From assembly GCA_004000625.1 (NCBI GenBank), contig SAUS01000110.1:1-5645 (forward strand): 5,645 nt of DNA. Direction: 5' to 3'. Positions within the stretch are counted from its first letter, which is position 1, and each line of letters starts with the position of its first letter. The position numbers and the translations under genes are program-made. Below are positions 1 to 5,586 of this stretch, in pieces. The notes beneath the pieces were generated by a model, which saw nothing but the letters and a program-made list of their open reading frames with translations, was not told the origin of the DNA and ran no database searches. The DNA comes from Candidatus Cibiobacter qucibialis. GTDB taxonomy: Bacteria; Bacillota; Clostridia; Oscillospirales; Ruminococcaceae.

Positions 1-56
1 GCAGCTGCCGGAGCGGTGCTTAAGCCGCAAGGCGGGAATTGTGCGGTGTTGCCTTA
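1..56 (+). repeat. Dispersed 56-bp repeat, left copy (cut by window edge)
   Basis: These 56 bases match the reverse complement of 5531-5586 at 51 of 56 positions, with no gaps. Similarity stops sharply after position 56. The other end lies at the window boundary, so the full element may extend further left. Four of the five differences are transitions. Read as codons, four of the five differences would change the amino acid, which argues against a conserved protein. The nature of the element (MITE-like, REP-like or small RNA related) cannot be decided from two copies. Confidence 0.85.
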
Positions 57-74
57 TAAAATTTTGCAATCCAC

Positions 75-103
75 TTTACCTTTTCCGTTTTTTGTGTTAG
101 AAT
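75..103 (+). promoter_or_regulatory. Possible sigma-A promoter for the Lrp-family gene
   Basis: A -35-like TTTACC (75-80) lies 17 bp before a -10-like TAGAAT (98-103), in an AT-rich stretch. The -10 matches consensus at five of six positions, the -35 at four. Initiation would fall near 110, so the transcript would begin almost directly with the hairpin at 118-160. This is a consensus match only. Confidence 0.4.
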
Positions 104-117
104 TTTAAGTAATTTAT

Positions 118-166
118 GGGGACAATGTCGTCCGCCCTTGTTGGCGGCTGCATTGTTCCCTTTTTT
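118..166 (+). terminator. Hairpin plus T-run ahead of the Lrp gene: upstream terminator or leader attenuator
   Basis: Outer arms 118-127 and 151-160 pair over 10 bp with a single G-U. Inner arms CCGCC (132-136) and GGCGG (143-147) pair over 5 bp around the loop CTTGTT. Six T residues follow directly (161-166). This is the form of a rho-independent terminator. It sits only 22 nt before the Lrp start codon and after the candidate promoter at 75-103. It may therefore end a transcript arriving from the left, or it may be a conditional terminator in the leader of the Lrp gene. Confidence 0.65.
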
Positions 167-188
167 ACTTATAATAGAGGTGAATGGT

Positions 189-653
189 ATGGACCGCATT
201 GACCGCAAAATCATTGATATTCTGCAAACAAACGCACGCGCCCCGCTGAAAGAAATTGCCGACCGGGTGTTTTTGTCCTCCCCTGCGGTTTCGGCCCGCA
301 TTGCCAAACTGGAAAAAGACGGCGTACTGACCGGCTATCAGGCGCAGGTTGCCCCTCTCAAGCTAGGGCAGCTGGTCAAGGCGTTCATCAACCTGGATAT
401 GGACCCCAAGCTCAAGCCGGAGTTTTACCCCTACATCCAAAGCTGCGGCAATGTTGTGGAGTGCAACTGCGTGACTGGCGATTACAGCATGCTGATTGAA
501 GTGCTGTTTGGCACCACGCAGGAGTTGGATACCTTTATCAACCATCTGCAGCAGTTTGGCCGTACCCGCACGCAGATCGTGTTTTCCACCCCGGTGGAAC
601 ACCGCGGCCTGCCGGTGAGCGAACCGGAGGAAGAACCGGCGGCGGAAACCTGA
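189..653 (+). CDS. Lrp/AsnC family transcriptional regulator
   Basis: This encodes a 154-residue DNA-binding regulator of the Lrp/AsnC (feast/famine) family. These proteins form dimers or octamers and usually sense amino acids. Residues 1-60 are the AsnC-type winged helix-turn-helix, opening with MDRIDRKIIDIL, with the recognition region around 30-45 (SSPAVSARIAKLEKDG). Residues 63-140 form the RAM ligand-binding/oligomerisation domain, including the typical VVECNCVTGDYSMLIEV stretch at 89-105. The last 11 residues are an acidic, proline-containing tail. The start at 189 is chosen because GAGGTG (177-182) lies 6 nt upstream and the product then begins exactly where the family does; a TTG extension from 138 would translate the upstream hairpin. 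No target gene is evident next to it, so the ligand and regulon are unknown. Confidence 0.93.
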   Translation: MDRIDRKIIDILQTNARAPLKEIADRVFLSSPAVSARIAKLEKDGVLTGYQAQVAPLKLGQLVKAFINLDMDPKLKPEFYPYIQSCGNVVECNCVTGDYSMLIEVLFGTTQELDTFINHLQQFGRTRTQIVFSTPVEHRGLPVSEPEEEPAAET

Positions 654-675
654 CTGCCTGTTCCTGCCTTTTCCC

Positions 676-709
676 ATCCCTGTCCTGAATATGGGCGGGG
701 ATTTTTTTA
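676..709 (+). terminator. Rho-independent terminator of the Lrp gene
   Basis: Arms 676-685 (ATCCCTGTCC) and 693-702 (GGGCGGGGAT) pair over 10 bp with two G-U pairs around a 7-nt loop. A run of seven T residues follows at 702-708. It starts 22 nt after the Lrp stop codon and isolates that gene from the next operon. Confidence 0.88.
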
Positions 710-718
710 TTTTACCTG

Positions 719-747
719 TTGACAGCTGTGTATATTGCGTATATACT
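719..747 (+). promoter_or_regulatory. Sigma-A promoter of the GntR-ABC operon
   Basis: A perfect -35 TTGACA (719-724) and a near-consensus -10 TATACT (742-747) are separated by exactly 17 bp. Transcription should start near 754-756, leaving a leader of about 40 nt before the GntR start codon. The -10 lies inside the operator-like repeats, as expected for a promoter blocked by its own product. Confidence 0.85.
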
Positions 748-765
748 GTATATATAGCATATGAA
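730..765 (+). promoter_or_regulatory. Putative GntR (YtrA-type) operator: palindrome and 9-bp phased repeats
   Basis: TATATAC-T-GTATATA (740-754) is a perfect palindrome centred on the last base of the -10. GTATAT also recurs as a direct repeat at 730, 739 and 748, with a degenerate GCATAT at 757, giving an exact 9-bp period. A second inverted pair is GTATAT (730-735) with ATATAC (741-746). The position over the -10 and start site of an operon whose first gene encodes a GntR repressor makes autoregulation likely. The assignment is inferred from position and symmetry. Confidence 0.65.
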
Positions 766-793
766 CAGTTCAGATTGCAAGGAGGAACACGGC

Positions 794-1168
794 ATGGAGC
801 TGTATATCTCCAATTCCGGCCAGGAACCCATTTACGCGCAGATCACCCGGCAGATCAAAGCCAAAATTTTGAACGGCGAATTGCAGCAGGGCGATGCACT
901 GCCCAGCATCCGCCTGTTGGCGAAGGAGCTGCGCATCAGCGTGATCACCACCAAGCGCGCATATGAGGACCTGGAGGCCGATGGTTTTATTACCACCATG
1001 CCGGGGCGCGGCAGCTTTGTTGCGCCGCAAAACCCGGCCCTACACCGGGAGGAAAGCTTAAAACAGATGGAAGAGCACCTGCAGCACGCCATTGATGCCG
1101 CGCGGCGCGGCGGCATTACCAAAGACGAAGTGCGCGAAACCCTTGACCTTTTGTGGGAGGAATCATGA
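794..1168 (+). CDS. GntR family transcriptional regulator, YtrA subfamily
   Basis: This encodes a 124-residue repressor. Residues 8-77 are a GntR winged helix-turn-helix with the family hallmarks PIYAQITRQIK (12-22), LPSIRLLAKEL (36-46), a recognition helix around 49-60, and the wing GRGSFV (71-76). The tail (84-122) is short and helical, as in the YtrA subfamily, rather than a large effector domain. YtrA-type repressors typically control the ABC transporter genes next to them, matching the two genes downstream. The start at 794 is chosen because AAGGAGG (779-785) lies 8 nt upstream; an ATG at 761 has no ribosome binding site and would translate through this one. Its stop overlaps the start of the ATPase gene, indicating translational coupling. 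It probably binds the repeats at 730-765. The inducing signal is not visible. Confidence 0.93.
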   Translation: MELYISNSGQEPIYAQITRQIKAKILNGELQQGDALPSIRLLAKELRISVITTKRAYEDLEADGFITTMPGRGSFVAPQNPALHREESLKQMEEHLQHAIDAARRGGITKDEVRETLDLLWEES

Positions 1169-2025
1169 TGGCTGAACCTTTGGCCGCCGCACTGCATGGT
1201 GTGGCAAAACATTACCACGGTTTTACCCTTGGCCCGCTGAACCTGGAAATTCCCGCCGGGAGCATTGTTGGCCTGATTGGTGAAAACGGCGCGGGCAAAA
1301 CCACCCTGCTCAAACTGCTGACCGGTGTAAACCGCCCGGATGCCGGCACTGTGGAGCTGCTGAGCGCCACCCCAGATGATGCCGCCGTGCGCGCGAAAAT
1401 TGGCGTTGTGTTTGAGGATGCCTATTTTTATGAATCGCTGACCCCCGCACAGGTTGGTGCCAGCCTGCGCGGCATATTTGGCCCAGCGTGGGATGCCGGT
1501 TATTTCACCGCTCTGCTGGAGCAGTTCCACCTGCCGCCGAAAAAGAGCATCAAAGAACTCAGCCGCGGCATGCGGATGAAGCTGAACCTTGCCAGCGCTT
1601 TGGCCCATCGGCCGGGGCTGCTGGTGCTGGACGAAGCTACCTCCGGGCTGGACCCCGCCGCCCGCAGCGAGATTTTGGATATCCTGCTTGATTTTATCCA
1701 GGATGAGCGCCACAGCGTGCTGTTGAGCAGCCACATTACCACCGACCTGGAACAGATCGCCGATACCATTGCCTACCTGCACCACGGGCAGCTGCTGTTT
1801 GCCAAAAACAAGGATGACCTGATGGAAGAATACGGCATTCTGCGGTGCAGCCAGCAGGACCTTGACCGCCTGCCGCCGGAGTGGATCGCCGCCACCTGCC
1901 GCACCGCCGCCGGCTGCGAAAGCCTGGTACACCCGCGGGTCAGCGTCCTGCGCGCATTGCCCGGTGAGGTATGCGATGCCGCCAGCATTGATGACATTAT
2001 GCGCCTGACCAGCAAGGAGGGTTAA
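1168..2025 (+). CDS. ABC transporter ATP-binding protein (YtrB-like)
   Basis: This is the 285-residue nucleotide-binding subunit that powers the partner permease from the cytoplasmic side. Visible motifs are Walker A GENGAGKTT (38-46), signature LSRGM (131-135), Walker B LLVLDEAT (151-158), D-loop SGLD (159-162) and the switch histidine in SSHIT (His189). The usual Q-loop glutamine position holds Glu83 (VVFED), and the signature reads LSRGM instead of LSGGQ. To my knowledge both variants occur in the ABC-2/YtrB group, so the protein is probably active. About 90 residues beyond the core form a variable C-terminal region. The ribosome site GGGAGG (1155-1160) lies inside the end of the GntR gene, 7 nt before this start. 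An ATG one codon earlier (1165) is nearly as plausible and gives the classic ATGA overlap. With the next gene it should form a transporter; export is more likely than import because no binding protein is present. Confidence 0.93.
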   Translation: MAEPLAAALHGVAKHYHGFTLGPLNLEIPAGSIVGLIGENGAGKTTLLKLLTGVNRPDAGTVELLSATPDDAAVRAKIGVVFEDAYFYESLTPAQVGASLRGIFGPAWDAGYFTALLEQFHLPPKKSIKELSRGMRMKLNLASALAHRPGLLVLDEATSGLDPAARSEILDILLDFIQDERHSVLLSSHITTDLEQIADTIAYLHHGQLLFAKNKDDLMEEYGILRCSQQDLDRLPPEWIAATCRTAAGCESLVHPRVSVLRALPGEVCDAASIDDIMRLTSKEG

Positions 2026-2027
2026 CC

Positions 2028-2681
2028 ATGAAAGGTCTTTTGTGCAAAGACTGGGCCATTTTGGTGAACAGCTACAAGAAAAATTTCCTTATTATGGTTG
2101 TGCTTTATCTTGGCATGGCGGTCTGCCTGCATATGGATTACCTGTGTTATGCGCTGGTTGCCGTGTGCGGCGTTTACGCATCCAGCACCATGAATTTTGA
2201 TGATTACGCCCACTGGGATACCTATGCCCGCACCCTGCCGGTCACACCGGGGCAGGTTGTTGGCTGCAAGTACCTGCTGGGGCTGCTGTTCACCCTGTTT
2301 GGCAGCGTTTGCGCCGCGGTGGGGATTTTCCTTACCGGCCAATACACAGATGTGTTGGAAGCGGCATTCTCGATTCTGCTCATTGCCGCGTTTTCCCTGC
2401 TGCTGTTTGCCGTCAACATGCCGTTTTCCTACAAATTCGGCGCGGTGCGTGCCCGCACCTGGGTGTACCTGGTCGCATTCTTTGGTGTTTTCCTCATAAT
2501 TTTTGCCATGGAGCATCTGCCCTATCTGCAGCGTTCTTCCGTCATTTCCCAGCTGGACGCTTTGGGCAATGCCCTCACCGCGCAGCCAGTGCTTTTGTTG
2601 CTGCCCTGCGCGGCCGTGCTGCTGCTCTACCTTGGCAGCTGGGCCTTGAGCGTACAAATTTATCAGCGCAAAGAGTTTTGA
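2028..2681 (+). CDS. ABC-2 type transporter permease, six predicted membrane helices
   Basis: This 217-residue integral membrane protein is the probable permease for the ATPase just upstream. It has about six hydrophobic segments, near residues 20-36, 38-53, 83-104, 112-131, 145-161 and 187-209. The N-terminus MKGLLCKDW, the motif DTYARTLPVTPGQVVGCKYL (64-83) and the C-terminal end IYQRKEF resemble the small ABC-2 permease family described by Pfam ABC2_membrane_5. That family name is from memory and was not searched. A strong AAGGAGG (2014-2020) lies 7 nt before the ATG, and only 2 nt separate it from the ATPase stop, so co-translation is expected. At this size a homodimer is likely needed for a complete channel. 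The substrate is unknown; related YtrA-controlled transporters respond to cell-wall-active compounds. Confidence 0.88.
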   Translation: MKGLLCKDWAILVNSYKKNFLIMVVLYLGMAVCLHMDYLCYALVAVCGVYASSTMNFDDYAHWDTYARTLPVTPGQVVGCKYLLGLLFTLFGSVCAAVGIFLTGQYTDVLEAAFSILLIAAFSLLLFAVNMPFSYKFGAVRARTWVYLVAFFGVFLIIFAMEHLPYLQRSSVISQLDALGNALTAQPVLLLLPCAAVLLLYLGSWALSVQIYQRKEF

Positions 2682-2772
2682 GGGAATTTCTGGTTCTTTT
2701 GCTCGGCGGTAAAAACGCTGAGTGAAAACACGCCGGATCAGGCCGGAGCAGCTAAAAACCGGCAATCCGCTA

Positions 2773-2801
2773 TTGACAAACCGGCACCCGTGCGGTAAAA
2801 T
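2773..2801 (+). promoter_or_regulatory. Promoter of tRNA-Gly
   Basis: A perfect -35 TTGACA (2773-2778) is followed after 17 bp by a -10 TAAAAT (2796-2801). Initiation near 2808 would place the start about 9 nt before the mature tRNA 5' end. The spacer contains the small palindrome GCACCCGTGC (2785-2794). Confidence 0.8.
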
Positions 2802-2816
2802 GATTAAGTATTCAAT

Positions 2817-2891
2817 GCGGGTGTCGTACAACGGCTAGTACATCAGCCTTCCAAGCTGGGGACGAGGGTTCGACTCCCTTCACCCGCTCCA
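2817..2891 (+). tRNA. tRNA-Gly, anticodon UCC
   Basis: The cloverleaf is complete over 75 nt including an encoded CCA. The acceptor stem is GCGGGTG/CACCCGC (2817-2823 with 2881-2887, perfect), with discriminator T at 2888 as usual for glycine tRNAs. The D-stem is GTAC/GTAC. The anticodon stem TCAGC/GCTGG ends in a T-G pair at 27-43. The loop CTTCCAA gives anticodon TCC, reading GGA and wobble glycine codons. The variable loop is 4 nt and the T-arm is GAGGG TTCGACT CCCTT. It is a single tRNA with its own promoter and terminator, in opposite orientation to pnp. Confidence 0.97.
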
Positions 2892-2894
2892 TAT

Positions 2895-2932
2895 AAAAAC
2901 AGCGCAGAATCTTTTGATTCTGCGCTGTTTTT
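2895..2932 (+). terminator. Rho-independent terminator of tRNA-Gly
   Basis: A perfect 17-bp stem, AAAAACAGCGCAGAATC (2895-2911) with its complement at 2916-2932, closes a TTTT loop and ends in a T-run. It begins 4 nt after the tRNA CCA. The A-run on the 5' arm means it could also work on the minus strand. Confidence 0.92.
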
Positions 2933-2968
2933 CTGCTCAAGTACCCACTTTCTTTTTTAACCAATACC

Positions 2969-3019
2969 AAAACAGGCAGTGTCCTTCTCCCCTTTCCGGG
3001 AGCGGCACTGCCTGTTTTT
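2969..3019. terminator. Second intergenic terminator, probably bidirectional; serves pnp
   Basis: Arms AAAACAGGCAGTG (2969-2981) and its complement (3006-3018) pair perfectly over 13 bp. An inner CTCCC/GGGAG stem (2987-2991 with 2998-3002) lengthens the hairpin. The plus strand ends in TTTTT, the minus strand in TTTT followed by GG. It lies about 60 nt past the pnp stop and is the best candidate for ending that minus-strand transcript, while backing up the tRNA terminator. Confidence 0.75.
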
Positions 3020-3079
3020 ATTCTATTAAAGTTTCTTCAGTTCCCTTCTTTTCAAAGAAGGAACAAAACTCCCGTAACT

Positions 3080-5236
3080 TTACTGCTGCTGTTCCGCGCG
3101 CTTTTTGGCGATGGCGGCCAGGGCATCCTTGCGGGACAGGTTGATGCGACCCTGCTGGTCGATGTCGGTTACCATAACGATGATGGGATCGCCCACGGCA
3201 ACAACATCTTCCACATGCTCTACACGGTGGTCGTCCAGCTTGGAGATGTGAACCAGACCTTCCTTGCCCGGGGCAATCTCAACAAATGCGCCAAAGTTCA
3301 TCAGGCGGGTCACGCGGCCCTTGTAGATAGCGCCCACTTCGGGATCTTCCACAATGGTCTTGATGGTGGAAATCGCGCGCTTGGCGTCGTCCTGATCCAC
3401 AGCGGAGATAAAGACGTGGCCGTCCTCCTCAATGTCGATCTTGCAGTTGAAGTTGGCGCACATTTCCTGAATGACCTTGCCGCCCTTACCGATGACGTCC
3501 TTGATCTTGTCAACGGGGATTTGCATGCTGAACATCTTGGGTGCATACTTGGAAAGCTCTGCGCGCGGCTCGGCAATGCAGGGCTTGATGATCTCGTCCA
3601 GGATGAACAGGCGGCCCTTGCGGCACTTTTCCAGTGCTTCGGCCACAATATCATAGGTCAGGCCGTCCACCTTAATATCCATCTGGATAGCGGTAATACC
3701 GCGGCGGGTGCCGCCAACCTTAAAGTCCATATCGCCGTGGAAGTCCTCCACGCCCTGGATATCCAGCATGGTCATCCAGCGGCCGCCGTGCAGCGGGTCG
3801 CCATCGGTGATCAGGCCGCAGGAGATACCGGCAACCGGTGCCTTGATGGGCACACCAGCATCCATCAGGGCCAGGGTGGAAGCGCAAATAGAAGCCTGAG
3901 AGGTGGAGCCGTTGGAGCTCATGATTTCAGAAACGGTACGGATGGTGTACGGGAACTCTTCCATGCTGGGCAGCACGGGGATCAGGGCACGCTCCGCCAG
4001 GTTGCCGTGGCCGATCTCGCGGCGGCCGGGGCTGCGGGGTGCGCGGGCTTCGCCGGTGGAGTACGGCGGCATGTTATAGTGATGGATGTAGCGCTTGAGC
4101 GGGGTGTCGGACAGGTCGTCCATCATCTGGGCATCTTTGGTGGAGCCCAAGGTGCAGATGGTCAGGGCCTGGGTCTGGCCGCGGGTGAACAGGCCGGAGC
4201 CATGCACACGGGGCAGCACACCGACTTCGGCGGCCAGCGGGCGGATCTCATTGATGCCGCGGCCGTCAACACGCTTGCCTTCTTCCAGCAGCCAGGTGCG
4301 CACAACTTTTTTCTGCAGCTTATAGCTGATCAGATCCAGGTCGGCGGCGTTCAGTTCGGGGTGTTCCTGGGCAATCGCATCCATGATGGGCAGCATGGCG
4401 GCATCGCGGACGTTTTTGTCGTCGGTGTTCATGGCAGCCTTGACATCTTCCAGGTGCTTGGCGTACACATCCGCCAACAGAGCGTGGTCCAGTTCCACCG
4501 GGGTAAAGCTCTTCTTCGGCTTGCCGATCTCTGCAACAATGCCGTTCATAAAGGTGAGCAGCTTTTTGATTTCCTCATGGCCAGCCTTGATGGCGTCCAT
4601 CATGACCTCTTCGGTCACTTCGTTGGCGCCGGCTTCAATCATGACGATCTTTTCCATGCTGGCAGCCAGGGTCAGGGCCAGGTCAGAGCGCTCGCGCTGC
4701 TCCTTGGTGGGGTTCAGCACAATCTCGCCGTCCACATAGCCGACTGCCACGCCGCCGATGGGGCCATTCCAGGGGATATCCGACATGGCAATGGCGAGAG
4801 ACGCGCCGTTCATACCGGCAATCTCAGGGGAGCAGTCCGGGTCAAGGCTCATCACAGTCATGGTCACGCAGACATCGTTGCGCATATCCTTGGGGAACAG
4901 CGGGCGGATGGGGCGGTCAACCACGCGGGAGGACAGGATGGCGTGTTCGCCGGGGCGGCCTTCGCGGCGCATAAAGGAGCCGGGAATACGGCCGGCGGCG
5001 TACAGCTTTTCTTCAAATTCCACGCTCAGGGGGAAGAAATCCACCCCTTCACGCGGCTTTTCGCTCATGGTAACATTGCACAGCACGCAGGTTTCGCCAT
5101 AGCGGATCATTGCGCTGCCATTGGCAAGGCCGCAGAGCTTGCCGGTTTCCACCACAAACGGGCGGCCGGCAAAAGTTGTTTCAAACTTGCGGTAGTTGGG
5201 GAAAGTTGCCTTACGGGATGCAAATTCCAGTGCCAT
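3080..5236 (-). CDS. pnp: Polyribonucleotide nucleotidyltransferase (PNPase)
   Basis: PNPase degrades RNA 3'-5' by phosphorolysis to nucleoside diphosphates and can also add tails; it works as a trimer in the cytoplasm in mRNA turnover and RNA quality control. The 718-residue product has the full architecture. The first RNase PH domain (about 10-230) contains SFMRREGRPGEHAILSSR (87-104). An alpha-helical linker follows (about 240-315). The second RNase PH domain (about 322-560) contains RVDGRG (322-327), HGSGLFTRGQTQ (345-356), PGRREIGHGNLAERAL (403-418) and GDMDFKVGGT (501-510). The KH domain carries GKGG (583-586), and S1 spans about 636-705. By alignment to E. coli from memory, catalytic Asp486, Asp492 and Lys494 correspond to Asp498, Asp504 and Lys506, all present. 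The start at 5236 is chosen because AAGGAG (5244-5249) lies 7 nt upstream and MALEF begins the conserved domain; a 25-residue extension to 5311 looks spurious. rpsO, the usual upstream partner, is not in the visible 409 nt. Confidence 0.98.
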   Translation of the reverse strand: MALEFASRKATFPNYRKFETTFAGRPFVVETGKLCGLANGSAMIRYGETCVLCNVTMSEKPREGVDFFPLSVEFEEKLYAAGRIPGSFMRREGRPGEHAILSSRVVDRPIRPLFPKDMRNDVCVTMTVMSLDPDCSPEIAGMNGASLAIAMSDIPWNGPIGGVAVGYVDGEIVLNPTKEQRERSDLALTLAASMEKIVMIEAGANEVTEEVMMDAIKAGHEEIKKLLTFMNGIVAEIGKPKKSFTPVELDHALLADVYAKHLEDVKAAMNTDDKNVRDAAMLPIMDAIAQEHPELNAADLDLISYKLQKKVVRTWLLEEGKRVDGRGINEIRPLAAEVGVLPRVHGSGLFTRGQTQALTICTLGSTKDAQMMDDLSDTPLKRYIHHYNMPPYSTGEARAPRSPGRREIGHGNLAERALIPVLPSMEEFPYTIRTVSEIMSSNGSTSQASICASTLALMDAGVPIKAPVAGISCGLITDGDPLHGGRWMTMLDIQGVEDFHGDMDFKVGGTRRGITAIQMDIKVDGLTYDIVAEALEKCRKGRLFILDEIIKPCIAEPRAELSKYAPKMFSMQIPVDKIKDVIGKGGKVIQEMCANFNCKIDIEEDGHVFISAVDQDDAKRAISTIKTIVEDPEVGAIYKGRVTRLMNFGAFVEIAPGKEGLVHISKLDDHRVEHVEDVVAVGDPIIVMVTDIDQQGRINLSRKDALAAIAKKRAEQQQ

Positions 5237-5389
5237 AGTAATTCTCCTTCTGATATAATTTTTGATACCTGGTGGGAATATGCGGTTCAGGCAGCCCCAT
5301 GCTTTGAGCAATAAATCCAGCGGCGGAACGGTTGTTTTGCTCCGGCGTTCGATTTACTGCACAAACCATGCGGGCGGCCAAAAACATTA

Positions 5390-5422
5390 AGTTAGGAGGT
5401 AGGAGGGAGGAGTTAGGAGTTA
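5390..5422. repeat. Purine-rich AGTTAGGAG repeat tract
   Basis: AGTTAGGAG occurs exactly at 5390-5398 and 5411-5419, with a third start AGTTA at 5418-5422 and GGAGG variants between. Almost every base on this strand is a purine. The Shine-Dalgarno-like GGAGG motifs here precede no gene. Short tracts of this kind are, as I recall, common between genes in Faecalibacterium-like genomes; that was not checked. Confidence 0.6.
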
Positions 5423-5446
5423 CAGTACTGACCAAAGGTACCGCAC

Positions 5447-5476
5447 ATTACATTGTAAAAGGCAGTGGGATATAAT
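5447..5476 (+). promoter_or_regulatory. Possible promoter pointing right, out of the window
   Basis: A perfect -10 TATAAT (5471-5476) has an 18-bp spacer to ATTACA (5447-5452), which matches the -35 consensus at four of six positions. The -35 overlaps the palindrome TTACATTGTAA. Transcription would start near 5483 and run through the 56-bp repeat towards whatever follows the window, divergent from pnp. This is motif evidence only. Confidence 0.3.
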
Positions 5477-5530
5477 GGACTGGCAACGGTGGCCGGAGTG
5501 CCAAAGTACCGTACTTCTCCCTCGGGGTCC

Positions 5531-5586
5531 TAAGGCAATACCGCATAATTCCCGCCTTACGGATTAAGCACCGCTCCGGCGGCTGC
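5531..5586 (-). repeat. Dispersed 56-bp repeat, right copy (inverted)
   Basis: The reverse complement of this stretch matches positions 1-56 at 51 of 56 bases without gaps. The match ends abruptly at 5531, where the flanking sequences diverge completely. At the 5586 side the partner runs off the left window edge, so the true element could continue into 5587-5645. Confidence 0.85.

Noticed and set aside
170..175. Perfect TATAAT just before the Lrp gene
   Set aside because: Initiation would fall on the ribosome binding site, and no -35 element exists at the proper distance.
138..188. TTG-initiated 17-residue extension of the Lrp protein
   Set aside because: It would translate the terminator-like hairpin and T-run. 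The ATG at 189 has a well-placed ribosome site and matches the family N-terminus.
691..966. 91-codon plus-strand frame overlapping the GntR gene
   Set aside because: It starts inside a terminator hairpin, crosses the promoter and operator, and overlaps a well-supported gene in another frame.
832..1932. 366-codon minus-strand open frame across the GntR and ATPase genes
   Set aside because: Both plus-strand genes have clear family motifs and ribosome sites; this frame has neither.
3215..5314. 699-codon open frame antisense to pnp
   Set aside because: It mirrors the pnp codon bias, has low-complexity composition rich in Gly, Ala, His and Val, and no recognisable domain, while the minus strand encodes an unmistakable PNPase.
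5211..5435. 74-codon minus-strand frame upstream of pnp
   Set aside because: It overlaps the pnp start and ribosome site in another frame and has no recognisable motif.
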